A DNA stretch of 5,052 bases, from the NCBI GenBank assembly GCA_964505295.1, contig CAZDHR010000476.1, forward strand, positions 1 through 5,052. The letters run 5' to 3'. The stretch comes from DATKZH01 sp964505295 (GTDB lineage Bacteria > Planctomycetota > Planctomycetia > Pirellulales > Thermoguttaceae). The translations under genes and the position numbers were made by a program. A model generated the notes under the pieces. The model had not been told where the DNA came from and did no database searches. It was given only the letters and a program-made list of their open reading frames with translations. Shown one piece after another: positions 4,950 to 5,052 of this stretch (position 1 is the first letter of the stretch; each line of letters begins with the position of its first letter).

Positions 4950-5052
4950 ATGACCGCCACTACAGACGTCGTAATCCGCGAGCCGTTCGAGCTCTACCGC
5001 GAGCGGGCCAAGGAGTACCTCAGCAGCCACGCGCTGGCCGATTTCCGAAAGT
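4950..5052 (+). CDS. N-terminus of probable RecE-like/PD-(D/E)XK exonuclease (partial)
   Basis: ATG at 4950-4952 follows a strong AAGGGAG (4937-4943) with a 6-nt spacer. The 34 visible codons read MTATTDVVIREPFELYRERA then KEYLSSHALADFRK, and the gene runs off the window. The SSHALADFRK stretch resembles the start of PD-(D/E)XK nucleases of the RecE/exodeoxyribonuclease VIII type (usually SxSxLxxFRxCPxxY), which degrade double-stranded DNA ends for phage-type recombination. The catalytic residues lie beyond the window, so the call rests on a short stretch. It begins a rightward unit divergent from the integrase operon, as expected for a replication/recombination module of a phage-like or integrative element. 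Confidence 0.6.
   Translation, partial: MTATTDVVIREPFELYRERAKEYLSSHALADFRK

Overview
The window looks like a piece of a Planctomycetota chromosome (Pirellulales-like) into which a mobile element has integrated. The lineage call is inference. It rests on general GC-rich coding, on the resemblance of the small TTG-start protein, the 79-residue protein and the recombinase to planctomycete protein types I know, and on their combination. No database search was possible.

Layout, left to right. Positions 1-1216 hold a leftward pair: a 44-residue single-span membrane protein (1082-1216, TTG start, strong ribosome site) followed 45 bp later by a membrane-anchored GGDEF diguanylate cyclase (134-1036, GTG start) with intact active and inhibitory sites. 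Positions 1217-1949 are non-coding apart from a GC-rich hairpin and one candidate promoter. A complete tRNA-Pro(CGG) lies at 1950-2024 on the + strand. A large serine recombinase gene (2006-3508, - strand) converges on it, and its last codons and stop lie inside the tRNA 3' half. This is the arrangement expected when a tRNA serves as attachment site, so the mobile element is inferred to begin at the tRNA 3' end and run to the right, past the window edge.

The left arm of the element is a leftward operon read from 4295 to 2006: a small sigma-70-like protein, a 79-residue protein of unknown function, then the recombinase. The last two genes overlap by 4 bp. Next comes a 654-bp non-coding stretch (4296-4949) full of ordered repeats: iteron-like boxes spaced 31/21/31/31 bp, two 126-bp direct repeats 182 bp apart, three copies of a CATATGAGT motif (two inside palindromes), and a 20-bp tandem pair. 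To its right a divergent + strand gene starts at 4950. It is cut by the window edge, and its N-terminus resembles RecE/PD-(D/E)XK-type exonucleases.

Working model (inference): the repeat-rich spacer is the control and/or replication centre of a tRNA-Pro-targeted integrative element. It would separate an integration/regulation operon (sigma-like regulator, small protein, integrase) from a recombination/replication operon that begins with a nuclease. The repeat region and the two small leftward genes are the least explained parts of the window.
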